From assembly GCA_021531755.1 (NCBI GenBank), contig JADYUK010000005.1:62001-126000 (forward strand): a stretch of DNA of 64,000 nucleotides. The letters run 5' to 3'. Shown here one piece after another: positions 37,100 through 46,856 of the stretch. The notes under the pieces are model-generated. The model had not been told where the DNA came from, searched no databases, and saw only the letters and a list, made by a program, of their open reading frames with translations. Every line of letters begins with the position of its first letter. Within the stretch, counting starts at the first letter, position 1. Origin of the DNA: Hoylesella loescheii. GTDB taxonomy: Bacteria; Bacteroidota; Bacteroidia; Bacteroidales; Bacteroidaceae. The translations under genes and the position numbers were made by a program.

Positions 37100-37141
37100 G
37101 TTATCATTCCTAACTAAAACATTGAAAAATAACGTCACCAC

Positions 37142-40100
37142 ATGAAAAAGACTTACATTCTCTCGCTCCTCTTCCTCATTCCGTCATGTCTCATGGCCCA
37201 GAAGAGCCGTGATGAGATGGCTGGTGTATATTATGCCTACCATGTTGATGAGCATCTCTCTGGCGAGAATGCCAGGAAACTGGCAGAAGCAGGTTACACC
37301 CCGTTCCTCATATCACACTATGGGCGCCATGGTAGCCGCTGGATGACAAGTGATGAGCGCTATGCGTGGATAGAACAACACTTCGCTGACCGTACTAACC
37401 TTACGGCCAAGGGGCGTGATGTGGCTCGCCGTGTAAGGAAAGCTGTCAAGAACGCAAGGGGGAATGGCGGAAAGCTGACACCTCTCGGAAAATGCCAGCA
37501 CAAAGGTATAGCACGCCGGATGGCAGGAGCGTACGGTATGGTGTTCGAGGGGGAAGATGCGCGAGTGAGAGTGAGGAGCAGCATCGTCGGAAGGTGTGTG
37601 GACAGCCGCGATGCTTTCCTGGAAGAGTTGTCGGCTGTCTATCCCCATGCACGATATGATGTGAGGGTTGACACTGCGGATATGGCATGGATAGCCTATA
37701 CAACTCCTGAGCTGAAAAAGCTGGAGCAGAATGTCGTGGTGCCATTGTCTGTGAAGCCTGATCGTATCATGTGTCAACTCTTCGTTGACCCCACCAGGGT
37801 CAGCTACAGCGAGAAACTCATGACCGAGCTCCACACTCTGTCGTCGGATATGCAGGATATACCGTTGAGGATAGACTTCTCCGATATATTCGATGATAGC
37901 GAGTATGAGGCGATATACGACAAGAACAACAGACGCATGACAATAACAAGTGGTGGCTCTGCCGAGAACGGTGGTCTCGCTCCCCTGTCCGCTGTATCAT
38001 TATGGCAGGATATAGAGTGTGATGCCGACAGCGTCATCATGTCTGGAGGACATGGGGCGACACTGAGATTCGGGCACGATACCAACCTCTACCGCCTCCT
38101 TACCCTCATCGGAGCTCTTGACAGCTGTCACAAAGACAAGAATGGCATAGACCTCATGGACGAGATAATACCTATGGCAGCGAATATGCAGATGGTCTTT
38201 GTGCGTGATGCAAGAGGGCGTGTCCTCGTGGCGCTGTATCATAATGAGCATCATGCCCGTCTCTTCGGGCTGGGGGAGTATGCTGGGGGAGTATATCTTT
38301 GGGATGATGTCAAACGGCATGTCAGCGAGCGCATACACACCTTGCGGCATCTCCGTGACGTTTCAAGCATAAACACATTCGTAGGCACAGATGCGGCAAA
38401 CACTAAGGCGGCAGGAAGATATGGGAAAGGCTCAGAGGAGCATGGGCAGACCCTCCCCGGGGTTCTCGTGCCGAACGGCCAGAACACATGGACCCCACAG
38501 ACTCAGGATACTGAGCTTAAATGTGTGGCTCCTTATTACTATAAAGATAATCTGTTGCAGGGATTCCGTAACAGCCATTGGATTGTAGGCGGGTGTACAC
38601 AGGACTATGGCTCATTCACCATAGCTGCCATAACAGGAAGCCTTAGGACACAGAGTGCGGAACGTGCCACACGTTTCCATCACAGCGGGGAGATATCCCA
38701 TCCGTATCATTATAAGGTCCGCCTGCCAGATGAGCGTCTTGATTATGAGATGACAGCTTTGAGCCATAGTGCTATCCTGCGTGCTGTCCCTGACGACGAT
38801 GGCGAGGTGCATATAGTCATAACCCCCAACAGTGATGAGGGGGAAGGATATATAGAGATTGATACCCTCCGCCGTATGGTCTATGGGTACAACCCTGTCC
38901 ACCGCATTTATCAGGGATGGGGAGAGCGGGCAGGATTCTCAGGCCATTTTCTCCTCACATACCATGATGCCCCCATCGCCTTTGGGACATACGACACAGA
39001 CGGTACATACACCGGAACTCTCTCCGTCCGGGACAGGAAGCAGTCAGGGGTCTGGCTGACGTTCAGGGGGAGGAAAGGCTGTGCTGTAACGCTGTATACC
39101 GCATCATCGTTCACATCGCGCGAGGGCGCGCTGCTTAATCTCATAGCCGAGACAGACAGCATGACAAAGCCTTTTGGGACAATGATGCGCGAGAATGCCG
39201 CCTCATGGTGCCGCCGCTTCCACACGATAGATGTTGAGGATAGCTGCGCATCGCGCGTCAGGCAGTTCTATGGTGCCATGTACCGCGCATCTTTCCTTCC
39301 GCGTGAGACAAGCGATGTCGACGGCTCGCGTCCACGTTTCGCCGATACATATTCTACAATAGTCCGCCCCTCCGTCCATGCTGTGTCCTATGGCGACTTC
39401 TCCATGTGGGACACATACCGTGCGCTCCATCCCCTTCTCAATATCATAACCCCGAGGCTGTCGGGCAGGATGATGCAGTCGCTTGTCGATATGGCCCGTG
39501 AGGGCGGATGGCTCCCCATCTTCCCATGCTGGAACAGCTATACCGCCGCGATGATAGGCGACCATGTCTCTGTCTCTTTCGCCGATGCATGGGTTAAAGG
39601 TGTACGCCATTTTGATGGGAAGGAGGCTTACCATTATATGCGCAAGAACGCCTTCCTCTCTCCCCAGTCCCATGCCGACTATGCAAACGGTAAGGGGAGG
39701 CGTGCGCTCGCCTCGTACCTCAAGTATGGATATGTGCCTCTTGAGGATGCTGTGGCCGATGCCCACCATAAGGAGGAGCAGACATCGCGCACTCTTGAGT
39801 ATGCGTTTGATGACTTCGCTGTCGCGCAGATGGCAAAGGCCCTTGGGTATGATGATGACTATGCGGCGCTGATGAGACGCTCAGCCAACTGGAAGAGTGT
39901 GATAAACCCCAAGACGCACCATGCCGACGGACGGCATGCCGACGGACGGTGGGCGATGTGCCAGGAGCAGACACGGCGCATGCCGTTCATAACAGAAGGC
40001 GCCCCCTGCCATTATACATGGTATGTCCCTCATGATATAGAGGGTCTGTTCGAGCGCCTCGGCGGTCACGGGCAGGCTGTGGAGATGCTCGACACATTGT

Positions 40101-40507
40101 TCTCGAAAGGGTATTATTGGCATGGGAATGAGCCCTGCCATCAGATACCATGGCTGTATGCTGCCGCAGGAGAGGCTGAGCGGGCAGACCGTTGGATAAG
40201 GTATATCATGGAGACAGAGTATAACGACAGTCCGGGAGGGCTGTCAGGGAATGATGATGCAGGGCAGATGTCTGCATGGTATATATTTGCATCCATGGGG
40301 TTCTACCCCCTTTGTCCTGCCACACCGTGGTATGTCGTCTCACGCCCCGCATTCCCGTATGTCAGACTCAATTTTGATAGCGGACGCCATTTCACTTTCA
40401 GGCGTTCATCAGCAGTCACCCAGCCGACATTGAATGGTGAGCCGATGCCATATCCACGGCTGAACCATTTCGACCTGCTCTCTGGAGGAGAGATGCTTTT
40501 CCCCTGA
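37142..40507 (+). CDS. Exported fusion: histidine acid phosphatase + GH92 mannosidase
   Basis: 1121 residues. The signal peptide ends near LMAQ20. Domain 1 (about 25-400) is a histidine-type acid phosphatase, the clade of phytases and multiple inositol polyphosphate phosphatases. It has GRHGSR at 61-66 (nucleophile H63) and the proton-donor pair H312-D313 in FGHDTN, with GGHGAT just before. Domain 2 (about 408-1115) is GH92: INTFVGTDAANT, SHWIVGGCTQDYGSF, FSMWDTYRALHPLL, EGAPCHYTWYVPHD (probable acid Glu) and GNDDAGQMSAWYIFASMGFYP (probable base Asp). GH92 enzymes are calcium-dependent exo-alpha-mannosidases. The fusion suggests one protein removes both phosphate and mannose from phosphorylated mannans or N-glycans. 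A 15-base slip duplication (about 39928-39957) gives HADGRHADGR. Confidence 0.9.
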   Translation: MKKTYILSLLFLIPSCLMAQKSRDEMAGVYYAYHVDEHLSGENARKLAEAGYTPFLISHYGRHGSRWMTSDERYAWIEQHFADRTNLTAKGRDVARRVRKAVKNARGNGGKLTPLGKCQHKGIARRMAGAYGMVFEGEDARVRVRSSIVGRCVDSRDAFLEELSAVYPHARYDVRVDTADMAWIAYTTPELKKLEQNVVVPLSVKPDRIMCQLFVDPTRVSYSEKLMTELHTLSSDMQDIPLRIDFSDIFDDSEYEAIYDKNNRRMTITSGGSAENGGLAPLSAVSLWQDIECDADSVIMSGGHGATLRFGHDTNLYRLLTLIGALDSCHKDKNGIDLMDEIIPMAANMQMVFVRDARGRVLVALYHNEHHARLFGLGEYAGGVYLWDDVKRHVSERIHTLRHLRDVSSINTFVGTDAANTKAAGRYGKGSEEHGQTLPGVLVPNGQNTWTPQTQDTELKCVAPYYYKDNLLQGFRNSHWIVGGCTQDYGSFTIAAITGSLRTQSAERATRFHHSGEISHPYHYKVRLPDERLDYEMTALSHSAILRAVPDDDGEVHIVITPNSDEGEGYIEIDTLRRMVYGYNPVHRIYQGWGERAGFSGHFLLTYHDAPIAFGTYDTDGTYTGTLSVRDRKQSGVWLTFRGRKGCAVTLYTASSFTSREGALLNLIAETDSMTKPFGTMMRENAASWCRRFHTIDVEDSCASRVRQFYGAMYRASFLPRETSDVDGSRPRFADTYSTIVRPSVHAVSYGDFSMWDTYRALHPLLNIITPRLSGRMMQSLVDMAREGGWLPIFPCWNSYTAAMIGDHVSVSFADAWVKGVRHFDGKEAYHYMRKNAFLSPQSHADYANGKGRRALASYLKYGYVPLEDAVADAHHKEEQTSRTLEYAFDDFAVAQMAKALGYDDDYAALMRRSANWKSVINPKTHHADGRHADGRWAMCQEQTRRMPFITEGAPCHYTWYVPHDIEGLFERLGGHGQAVEMLDTLFSKGYYWHGNEPCHQIPWLYAAAGEAERADRWIRYIMETEYNDSPGGLSGNDDAGQMSAWYIFASMGFYPLCPATPWYVVSRPAFPYVRLNFDSGRHFTFRRSSAVTQPTLNGEPMPYPRLNHFDLLSGGEMLFP

Positions 40508-40535
40508 GTAGTAGCAGTGACGGTAGGATAGGGGA

Positions 40536-40568
40536 GCGAATCTGATTGTAAAGATTCTGATTGTAAAG
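40536..40568. repeat. 15-base tandem repeat
   Basis: TCTGATTGTAAAG occurs twice in a row with a two-base link in the 160-base gap before the acyl-CoA ligase gene. Its role is not clear. Confidence 0.7.
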
Positions 40569-40667
40569 AAGGATAAGGAAGTCAAATCCCCCCATCCCCC
40601 TCTTCCCCCAGTCACGCCAAGAACAAAATATAAGTAAAAAATAATCATTCCACACACACATATATAT

Positions 40668-42572
40668 ATGAGCAAAACAATCATAGATCTTTTTGAACAG
40701 TCTGTAAGCCAGTACCCTGATAATACATTTCTGTTAGAGAAAACAGGAAAGGCGTACAGCCCCACAACCTATTCTGAGGTGAGACGCCTTGTCTATCGTC
40801 TAGGAGCAGGTCTCCAGGCTCTCGGCATCAGGAAAGGTGAGAATATGGCGCTCCTCAGTGAGGGACGTAACATGTGGATTATCGGCGAGCTTGCGATGTT
40901 CTATGCCGGTGCAGTCAATGTGCCCCTTTCTGTAAAGCTCGAGGAGAGCAACGACCTCCTCTTCCGGCTCGTGCATGGCGAGGTCAGATGCATCATGGTC
41001 TCCGGGACACAGCTGGCCAAGATACGCCTGATAAAGAACCAGATGCCAAATCTCCGCCATATCATCATCTTCGACGAGCAGGATGAATATGAGGAGCGTG
41101 AGATGCATGTCTCCTCGTTGTTCGATATGGGCGACACATACCTGCGGGAGCATACAGAGGAGGAGATGCTTAAGGTGGCAAGGTCAATAAGGAATGACGA
41201 CTTGGCGACAATCACATACACCAGCGGCACTACGGCCGACCCCAAGGGCGTGATGCTTACCCACAGGAACTACACGGCCAACGTGGAGCAGGCGCTGACC
41301 CTTGTCGATATAGACGAGAAATGGCGCACACTCATCATTCTGCCCCTGGACCACTGTTTCGCACATGTCGTCGGGTTCTACATCATGATGTCGCGTGGCG
41401 CTGCTGTCGCCACGGTACAGGTGGGACGAACACCCATGGAGACACTGAGGAACATACCTGTGAATATCCGTGAGGTGCGACCCCATTTCATTCTTAGCGT
41501 CCCCGCCCTCGCCAAGACATTCAAGAAAAACATCGAGGGGGCAATCCGCGCTAAGGGGAAGCCCACGACAGCCCTCTTCAATATGGGCATGAGAGTCAGG
41601 CAGATATATTATGGTGACAGCAATCTGGACAGGAAAGGCCTCAGGATACTTATGAGACCGCTCGTTAGTCTTTTCGACCGCCTCATATTCTCTAAGGTAA
41701 GACAGAATTTCGGAGGGGAATTGAGATTCTTCATCGGTGGTGGAGCATTGCTCGACAAGTCATTGCAGAATTTCTACATCGGTGTGGGGATACCCATGTA
41801 TCAGGGCTATGGCCTCTCAGAAGCGACACCCGTATTGTCATCGAACGGCCCACGACGCTATCGGCTCGGTTCGAGCGGTAAGGTTGTGACACCTCTCGAG
41901 TTGAAGATATGTGACGATTGTGGCAGAGAGCTTCCTATAGGCGGGATGGGGGAGATTGTCGTCAAGGGAGAGAATGTCATGGCCGGATATTGGAAGAATC
42001 CCGACGCCACGGCCGATACAGTGCGTGACGGTTGGCTATACACAGGCGACCTCGGATATATGTCATCAGAGGGACTGCTCTATGTGAAGGGGCGTTTCAA
42101 GAGCCTCCTGATATCATCTGATGGTGAGAAATACTCTCCTGAGGGTATAGAGGAGACAATCGCCGGGCAGTCTCCTTACATCGAGCAGGCTATGCTGTAT
42201 AACAACCAGTCGCCTTATACCATAGCCCTTATCGTCCCTAACAAGGACGCTATCGCCAGGGCTCTCGCCAGGGAGAGCATGACACTCCATACAGAGGAGG
42301 GCAGGCGCGCCGCCCTATCCCTATTAGACACGGAGATGGCTAAGTACAGGAAAGGCGGAATGTATGAGGGCATGTTCCCTGAGAGATGGCTGCCAAGCTG
42401 TTTCAGCGTGCTGCCAGAACCATTCACCGAGCAGAACCAGATGCTCAACAGTACAATGAAGATGGTGCGTGGGAAGATAGAGAAGGCGTATTCATCGCGC
42501 ATAGACGCCCTCTATACAGCAGAGGGGAGACAGTTGTGCTCAGAGGATAATCTCAAGTCGATAGCCGTGTAG
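40668..42572 (+). CDS. Long-chain fatty acid-CoA ligase / AMP-forming acyl ligase
   Basis: 634 residues of the ANL superfamily. The P-loop TSGTTADPKG is at 185-194; the adenine motif GYGLSEATPV, the YTGDLG motif and a hinge with KGRFKSLLISSDGEKYSPEGIE follow. The C-terminal lysine region is present but extended. It activates fatty acids to acyl-AMP and then acyl-CoA in the cytoplasm for lipid synthesis or turnover. Two such genes per genome are common; chain-length preference is not readable. Terminator follows. Confidence 0.92.
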   Translation: MSKTIIDLFEQSVSQYPDNTFLLEKTGKAYSPTTYSEVRRLVYRLGAGLQALGIRKGENMALLSEGRNMWIIGELAMFYAGAVNVPLSVKLEESNDLLFRLVHGEVRCIMVSGTQLAKIRLIKNQMPNLRHIIIFDEQDEYEEREMHVSSLFDMGDTYLREHTEEEMLKVARSIRNDDLATITYTSGTTADPKGVMLTHRNYTANVEQALTLVDIDEKWRTLIILPLDHCFAHVVGFYIMMSRGAAVATVQVGRTPMETLRNIPVNIREVRPHFILSVPALAKTFKKNIEGAIRAKGKPTTALFNMGMRVRQIYYGDSNLDRKGLRILMRPLVSLFDRLIFSKVRQNFGGELRFFIGGGALLDKSLQNFYIGVGIPMYQGYGLSEATPVLSSNGPRRYRLGSSGKVVTPLELKICDDCGRELPIGGMGEIVVKGENVMAGYWKNPDATADTVRDGWLYTGDLGYMSSEGLLYVKGRFKSLLISSDGEKYSPEGIEETIAGQSPYIEQAMLYNNQSPYTIALIVPNKDAIARALARESMTLHTEEGRRAALSLLDTEMAKYRKGGMYEGMFPERWLPSCFSVLPEPFTEQNQMLNSTMKMVRGKIEKAYSSRIDALYTAEGRQLCSEDNLKSIAV

Positions 42573-42615
42573 TAAGTCTTGTACTTCAGCTGTATATATG
42601 AAAAGACATAGGGTA

Positions 42616-42661
42616 GGGGGAGGAGACATCCGCTGTCTATATGGCAGATGTCCCCTCCCCC
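42616..42661. terminator. Bidirectional terminator
   Basis: GGGGGAGGAGACATC (42616-42630) pairs with GATGTCCCCTCCCCC (42647-42661), one mismatch, between convergent genes. Confidence 0.8.
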
Positions 42662-42699
42662 TCTCGCATGTCTGTATGTCACTATTCGCATGGGATATC

Positions 42700-43518
42700 T
42701 TATAGTCTCTCTCCACAATGACGGCAGTAGCGGTCAGCTGAGCCCACCTCACCACCACAGCGCGGACATTTCCCGTCCTCTACCTTATCCTTGGTGACAT
42801 CTATCATCGTAGCGGAGACGATGCCTGTGGGCACAGCGATTATTGTATAGCCAAGGACCATGACGAGAGATGCGAGGAAGCGTCCTACTGGAGTGGCTGG
42901 GGTGATATCTCCGTAGCCTACAGTCGTCAGTGTCACTATGGCCCAATATATCGAGGTGGGGAGGTCACGGAAGTTCTCGTCATTGCCACCCTCGATAATA
43001 TACATCAGTGTGCCAATACACACGACAAGGATACATACGAAAAGGAAATAGACGAGAATCTTCACTCTGCTGCGACGTATCGACTCAAGCAGCAGGTATC
43101 CCTCGTTGATGAACGAGAAGAGCTTGAAGATACGGAATACGCGTATGAATCTGAACGCACGGAGGATAAGCATATAACGTGCGGCAGGGAAAATTATAGT
43201 CAGATATGGAGGGAGGATAGCAAGCAGGTCTATCACACCGAAGAAGCTCGTCGCATACTCCCGGCGTGAAGGGCTGCACCATAGGCGCAATGCATACTCT
43301 ACTGTGAAGAACAAGGTAAGTATAGCCTCAACTGTCTCAAGGGCGTCCTTGTAATACCCGACGACGTGTGGCATGCTCTCAATGAACATGACAATAAGGC
43401 TCACAGAGATGGCTACGATTACAGCGACATCGAATGTCTTGCCTGCCGGGGTGTCTGATTCGAAGATTATCGAATAGAGGCGCTTCTTGTCTTTGATTGT
43501 CTCGATTATCTTTCTCAT
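42700..43518 (-). CDS. Voltage-gated potassium channel with C-terminal zinc ribbon
   Basis: 272 residues from the ATG at 43518; the open frame continues to 43743 through a repeat-rich region that does not look coding. Six membrane segments: S1 about 30-47, an S4 voltage sensor with R120, R123, R126, R129 and K132 (RAFRFIRVFRIFK), and a pore with selectivity filter TVGYGD (199-204). The cytoplasmic tail holds a zinc ribbon C251, C254, C265, C268 (CPRCGG...YCRHCG). It conducts K+ across the inner membrane; the ribbon may sense metal or bind a partner. Confidence 0.92.
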   Translation of the reverse strand: MRKIIETIKDKKRLYSIIFESDTPAGKTFDVAVIVAISVSLIVMFIESMPHVVGYYKDALETVEAILTLFFTVEYALRLWCSPSRREYATSFFGVIDLLAILPPYLTIIFPAARYMLILRAFRFIRVFRIFKLFSFINEGYLLLESIRRSRVKILVYFLFVCILVVCIGTLMYIIEGGNDENFRDLPTSIYWAIVTLTTVGYGDITPATPVGRFLASLVMVLGYTIIAVPTGIVSATMIDVTKDKVEDGKCPRCGGEVGSADRYCRHCGERL

Positions 43519-43878
43519 GAGATTAGCTGGATAGAGGGGAATGGTGTGGAAAAATCCGGGATAGTGTCGGCCATGCACACGGTTTATCACCAAGGGGCTG
43601 GGGCAGGGGGGAGAGTGAACCCACACGCTCACAGCCCTTGGCCGCCCCCAGCCTATCGCAGACGTACCATTCCTATACACCGCGGAGGAGCAGGCACACA
43701 TGGGGGCCGCCTGCTGTACGGTGAGGCTGACAGTATCCCACATGAAGAAGAAGGAGGAGGCTGGGATATGCTGGACAGGGATGTGGAATGCAGGAGGAGG
43801 AGGGGATATGCTGGACAGGGGATGTGGAATGCAGGAGGAGGAGGATGGCTGGAATGTGACCTCTGTCTTTAAGAATGT
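43519..43878. other. 360-base G-rich gap with tandem repeats
   Basis: The K+ channel and the PorE-like gene point the same way (minus). The gap holds a 40-base tandem repeat (43763-43845) and G/C-rich complementary stretches near 43590-43660. No promoter box is clear. Confidence 0.5.
43763..43845. repeat. About 40-base tandem repeat, two copies
   Basis: GGGATATGCTGGACAGGG(G)ATGTGGAATGCAGGAGG units start at 43763 and 43803, differing by one inserted G. Confidence 0.9.
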
Positions 43879-45996
43879 CTACATATCAAAGAAATCCTCA
43901 CCGCCCTCATCCTTCTTTGGTTTCGGCTTCAGATTCCGCTTCAGCTTACCGTTCTCGTCAAACAGCCCGTATGTTGTGCGCAATACCCTGAACTCTGTCC
44001 TTCTGTTCAGCTGGTTGCATATCTCCTGCTGTTCAGGCTTCAGTTTCTGGATGAACTCTTCTGTCAGCACATCATCAGCCTTCAGCCATTTATAGTATTC
44101 AGACAGTTTTTTACGTATGACCTTTGGCTTGCCTTTCCCGTATCCGACAGGTGTCAGCCTCTCTTTCTCTACGCCGTGTTGTGTCAGATAGTCGCATACG
44201 GATTCGGCACGACGTTGTGAGAGGTTCTTGTTGTATGTCTCTGAGCCGCGATAGTCACAATGGGCTGACAGCTCGATGGTGATATTGGGATTCTCCTTAA
44301 GCATTGTGGCAAGACTGTCGAGCGCGGCAGCCGACTCAGGTTTCAAGGTCGCTTTGTCGAAGTCATAGAAGATATTGTGGATGAGCGTGGGAACGCTGAT
44401 GTTGACAAGCGGGAATTGCAGTGTGTGCTCTACTGACTCCCTCGTCTCCCCAACCTCGAGCTCCTCTCTATGGTTCAGGTATCCCTGGCATGTGGCGAGG
44501 AATATATAGCTGACTCCAGGTGTCACCTCCTCCTCGAACGAGCCGTCGCCCCTCACGCTTATCTTGAGGTTTGTACCGTCTGAGCCTACCATACGGACAA
44601 GCGCCCCGGGCAGCTCGTATCCATCAGTCTCATAGACCCATCCCTTGACCGTCTGCACTATCTCTGGATTCTCAAAGCTGTATATATTGTCATACCCATG
44701 GCCTCCGTCGCCTCTGTTGCTCGAGAAGAATCCGCGGTTCTGTCTTCCCTCGAAAGTCATGCCGAAATCGTCGCCTTGTGAGTTCAGCGGATATCCCGGA
44801 TGGACAATCTTCAGTTTCCCGTCAGTGCCTGTTGTCGCATAATAAATATCCAGTCCTCCAAACCCCACACGGCCGTCGCTTGAGAAATAGAAGTCGCCGT
44901 TAGGCCTGAATGTCGGGAACATCTCGTTCCCCGGTGTGTTTATCTCAGCCCCCAAATTCTCCACGCCTCCATATCCGGCGGGTGTTATCCTCGCTCGCCA
45001 CAGGTCCAGTCCGCCTTGTCCTCCTGGCATATCGGACACGAAGTATATCCATTCCCCATCGGGCGATATGGCAGGATGTGCGAAGCTGGACAGCGTGTCA
45101 CGTGTCAGCTCAACGTCCGCCGCCTTCCCCCAAGCGGCGTCGCTGCGTGATGATTTCTTTATCTGTGCGTATCGTGGATATTGGTCGTCTGTGGCACATT
45201 GTGTCAGGAACATTTCTCTTCCATCGGGTGTGAGAGAGCAGGTTCCCTCGTCAGCCACGGTGTTCAGACCTCCTCCTACTGGCTCTGGCTTCTGCCATTT
45301 ACCGCGGTCGTCCTTCTGCGAGACGAATATATCTCCCCCTTTTGTCCCTGTGATTCCGCTTATCTCATCCCCCTGTGCCTCATTACGTGTAGAGGTGAAA
45401 TAAAGGTGGTCATACTGGTCGCCTGTCAGCATCGGCGAGAAATCAGCTCGTCGTGAGCAGAAGATATCCATCCTCTTGACAGTATATCCCGACCCTTCCT
45501 TCTTGGCCTTTGCCGCTGTCTGTGCGGATAACAGTCCGTTTATGGCGAGCTTGTTATCTGGCATGGAGTCTATGATTTCTGTGAGGGTCTTCTCGGCATT
45601 ACGGTAGTCTCCAGCTTTCAGCATCTGGCGTGCCATGGCCAGTTTGTCTTCATTTGTCGCTGTGTTGTACCTTATGGCGTTCCTGTATGCCGCGATGGCC
45701 TTCTGTGTGGCGTTTATGCGCTCATAACAGTGTGCGCTTTTCTGTGCGAGTATTCCGCGCCTTGTCCTGTCCTTGGCCGGTGTCTTGGCGTATGCGGCCT
45801 TGAACTGTTCCGCTGCATCAAAATACTCACCTATTGACAGATGCTTCTCTCCACGCTTTATATGTTTGTCAGCCCCGCATGAAGCCAGTGCCAGCATAAC
45901 AATCGTTAGAGACAACATATATGTGATACCATGTCTGTCCGTTTGGTATGGCTGTCTCAGGTGTTTCCTGTCCTTGACTGTTAAGAAAGTGTGCAT
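43879..45996 (-). CDS. porE: PorE-like OmpA-family lipoprotein (T9SS)
   Basis: 705 residues. The lipobox LALASC is preceded by a hydrophobic run; if the start is the inner ATG at 45918 the signal peptide has normal length, while the ATG at 45996 gives a long n-region. Domains follow in order. A TPR region (about 45-165, HIKRGEKHLSIGEYFDAAEQFKAAYAKTP) precedes a WD40/PD40 propeller (about 195-440, with SPDGEWIYFVSD and DFYFSSDGRVGFGGLDIY). Then come a carboxypeptidase-regulatory-like domain (about 447-530) and an OmpA peptidoglycan-binding domain (about 535-665, IFYDFDKATLKPESAAAL). This is the layout of PorE of Porphyromonas gingivalis, an outer membrane-wall anchor of type IX secretion. T9SS genes proper are not in this window. 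Confidence 0.82.
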   Translation of the reverse strand: MHTFLTVKDRKHLRQPYQTDRHGITYMLSLTIVMLALASCGADKHIKRGEKHLSIGEYFDAAEQFKAAYAKTPAKDRTRRGILAQKSAHCYERINATQKAIAAYRNAIRYNTATNEDKLAMARQMLKAGDYRNAEKTLTEIIDSMPDNKLAINGLLSAQTAAKAKKEGSGYTVKRMDIFCSRRADFSPMLTGDQYDHLYFTSTRNEAQGDEISGITGTKGGDIFVSQKDDRGKWQKPEPVGGGLNTVADEGTCSLTPDGREMFLTQCATDDQYPRYAQIKKSSRSDAAWGKAADVELTRDTLSSFAHPAISPDGEWIYFVSDMPGGQGGLDLWRARITPAGYGGVENLGAEINTPGNEMFPTFRPNGDFYFSSDGRVGFGGLDIYYATTGTDGKLKIVHPGYPLNSQGDDFGMTFEGRQNRGFFSSNRGDGGHGYDNIYSFENPEIVQTVKGWVYETDGYELPGALVRMVGSDGTNLKISVRGDGSFEEEVTPGVSYIFLATCQGYLNHREELEVGETRESVEHTLQFPLVNISVPTLIHNIFYDFDKATLKPESAAALDSLATMLKENPNITIELSAHCDYRGSETYNKNLSQRRAESVCDYLTQHGVEKERLTPVGYGKGKPKVIRKKLSEYYKWLKADDVLTEEFIQKLKPEQQEICNQLNRRTEFRVLRTTYGLFDENGKLKRNLKPKPKKDEGGEDFFDM

Positions 45997-46062
45997 GATT
46001 TTATTTACGGGTGAATGTATTGTATATGATACATAGGGGAGGGGGTAGCGTCTCCTTGCTCG

Positions 46063-46599
46063 TTATTCATCGTCGTCGCCAGTGTATAGCAATACGCTTG
46101 TAGCGCCGAGAGTGAACAATGTGCCATCGTGTATCACTCTGCGTTCACGGTCTCCCAGGATTGTGTTGTCGACGAATGTTCCGGTATTTGATGGTCCGTC
46201 ACTGAGTGTGTATTTTATCCTCCCCTTTTTGTCACGTGAGACGTTAATCTTGCAATGGTGAAGGTCAAGTGATGGGTCGCAGCTTTCTATCGGACACTGT
46301 ATATCGTTCCCCTTGGCGTATTTGCCTATAATGTTGTCGCCCATTCTGAGAGGCAGTATCTGCTTGTAATGGAATGAGTTCTCTATGACATGTATAGAGC
46401 CGAAGGCCATGTCGGCAGCCTCGTCCCCTGTCTCTTCCCTGACCTCCTTGCGTGTCTTGTGGAGAGTGGATTTGCCCATGCGTATGGCAAACTGTTTGCC
46501 ACACTCCTCACACTGGAAGACCAGCTGCTGTCCATCCTCGTATCTCGTCTCGTCGAATATTATATAATTGTCACATTTAGGGCATCTTACTCTTTTCAT
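46063..46599 (-). CDS. FHA-domain protein with N-terminal zinc ribbon
   Basis: 178 residues. An N-terminal zinc ribbon (C6, C9, C30, C33: RCPKCDNYIIF...FQCEECGKQF) is followed by a charged linker (LHKTRKEVREETGDEA) and an FHA domain (about 75-175) with NIIGKYAKGNDIQCPI, DLHHCKINV and SNTGTFVDN. FHA domains bind phosphothreonine, so it should read a Ser/Thr kinase signal; the kinase is not nearby. It lies 66 bases upstream of the PorE-like gene on the same strand, so it is probably in one unit. Confidence 0.85.
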   Translation of the reverse strand: MKRVRCPKCDNYIIFDETRYEDGQQLVFQCEECGKQFAIRMGKSTLHKTRKEVREETGDEAADMAFGSIHVIENSFHYKQILPLRMGDNIIGKYAKGNDIQCPIESCDPSLDLHHCKINVSRDKKGRIKYTLSDGPSNTGTFVDNTILGDRERRVIHDGTLFTLGATSVLLYTGDDDE

Positions 46600-46856
46600 A
46601 TATCTCTTTTGTTTGTTGTTGGTGGGGGGTAAGTGTGTGTGTGGTTATTGTGGCCTTTGTCTGTCTATCTTCGCCAGCTTGTTCATGTACGGATATTGGG
46701 GGCACCTTATAGAAATGACTTTGCCCAAGGCTGGTGCCCTGGGTCTCAAGTCTGTATGATGGCGCTCTGGCCTTCCTTTATTATATGCTGTAAATAGTCA
46801 CGGACATTTGTCCCTCCTCAAGTGTCGGGGGGTATTCTCTTGGTGGGCATTGTCTC

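Larger units (their letters stand above)
36108..37141. other. 1.03-kb intergenic region rich in repeats
   Basis: Contains a 41-base tandem repeat (36271-36352), a hairpin TAAAGACC/GGTCTTTA (36471-36496), an 11-base inverted repeat TGTCCGGTAAA (36670-36714), a -7 box (36765-36772) and two R45 units (37009-37099). The 99-codon frame at 36487-36786 has no recognisable feature and overlaps these elements. Confidence 0.6.

Noticed and set aside
30031..37141. Integrative island inserted at tRNA-Ser(UGA)
   Set aside because: No integrase and no second copy of the tRNA 3' end was found downstream; the genes may still be accessory.
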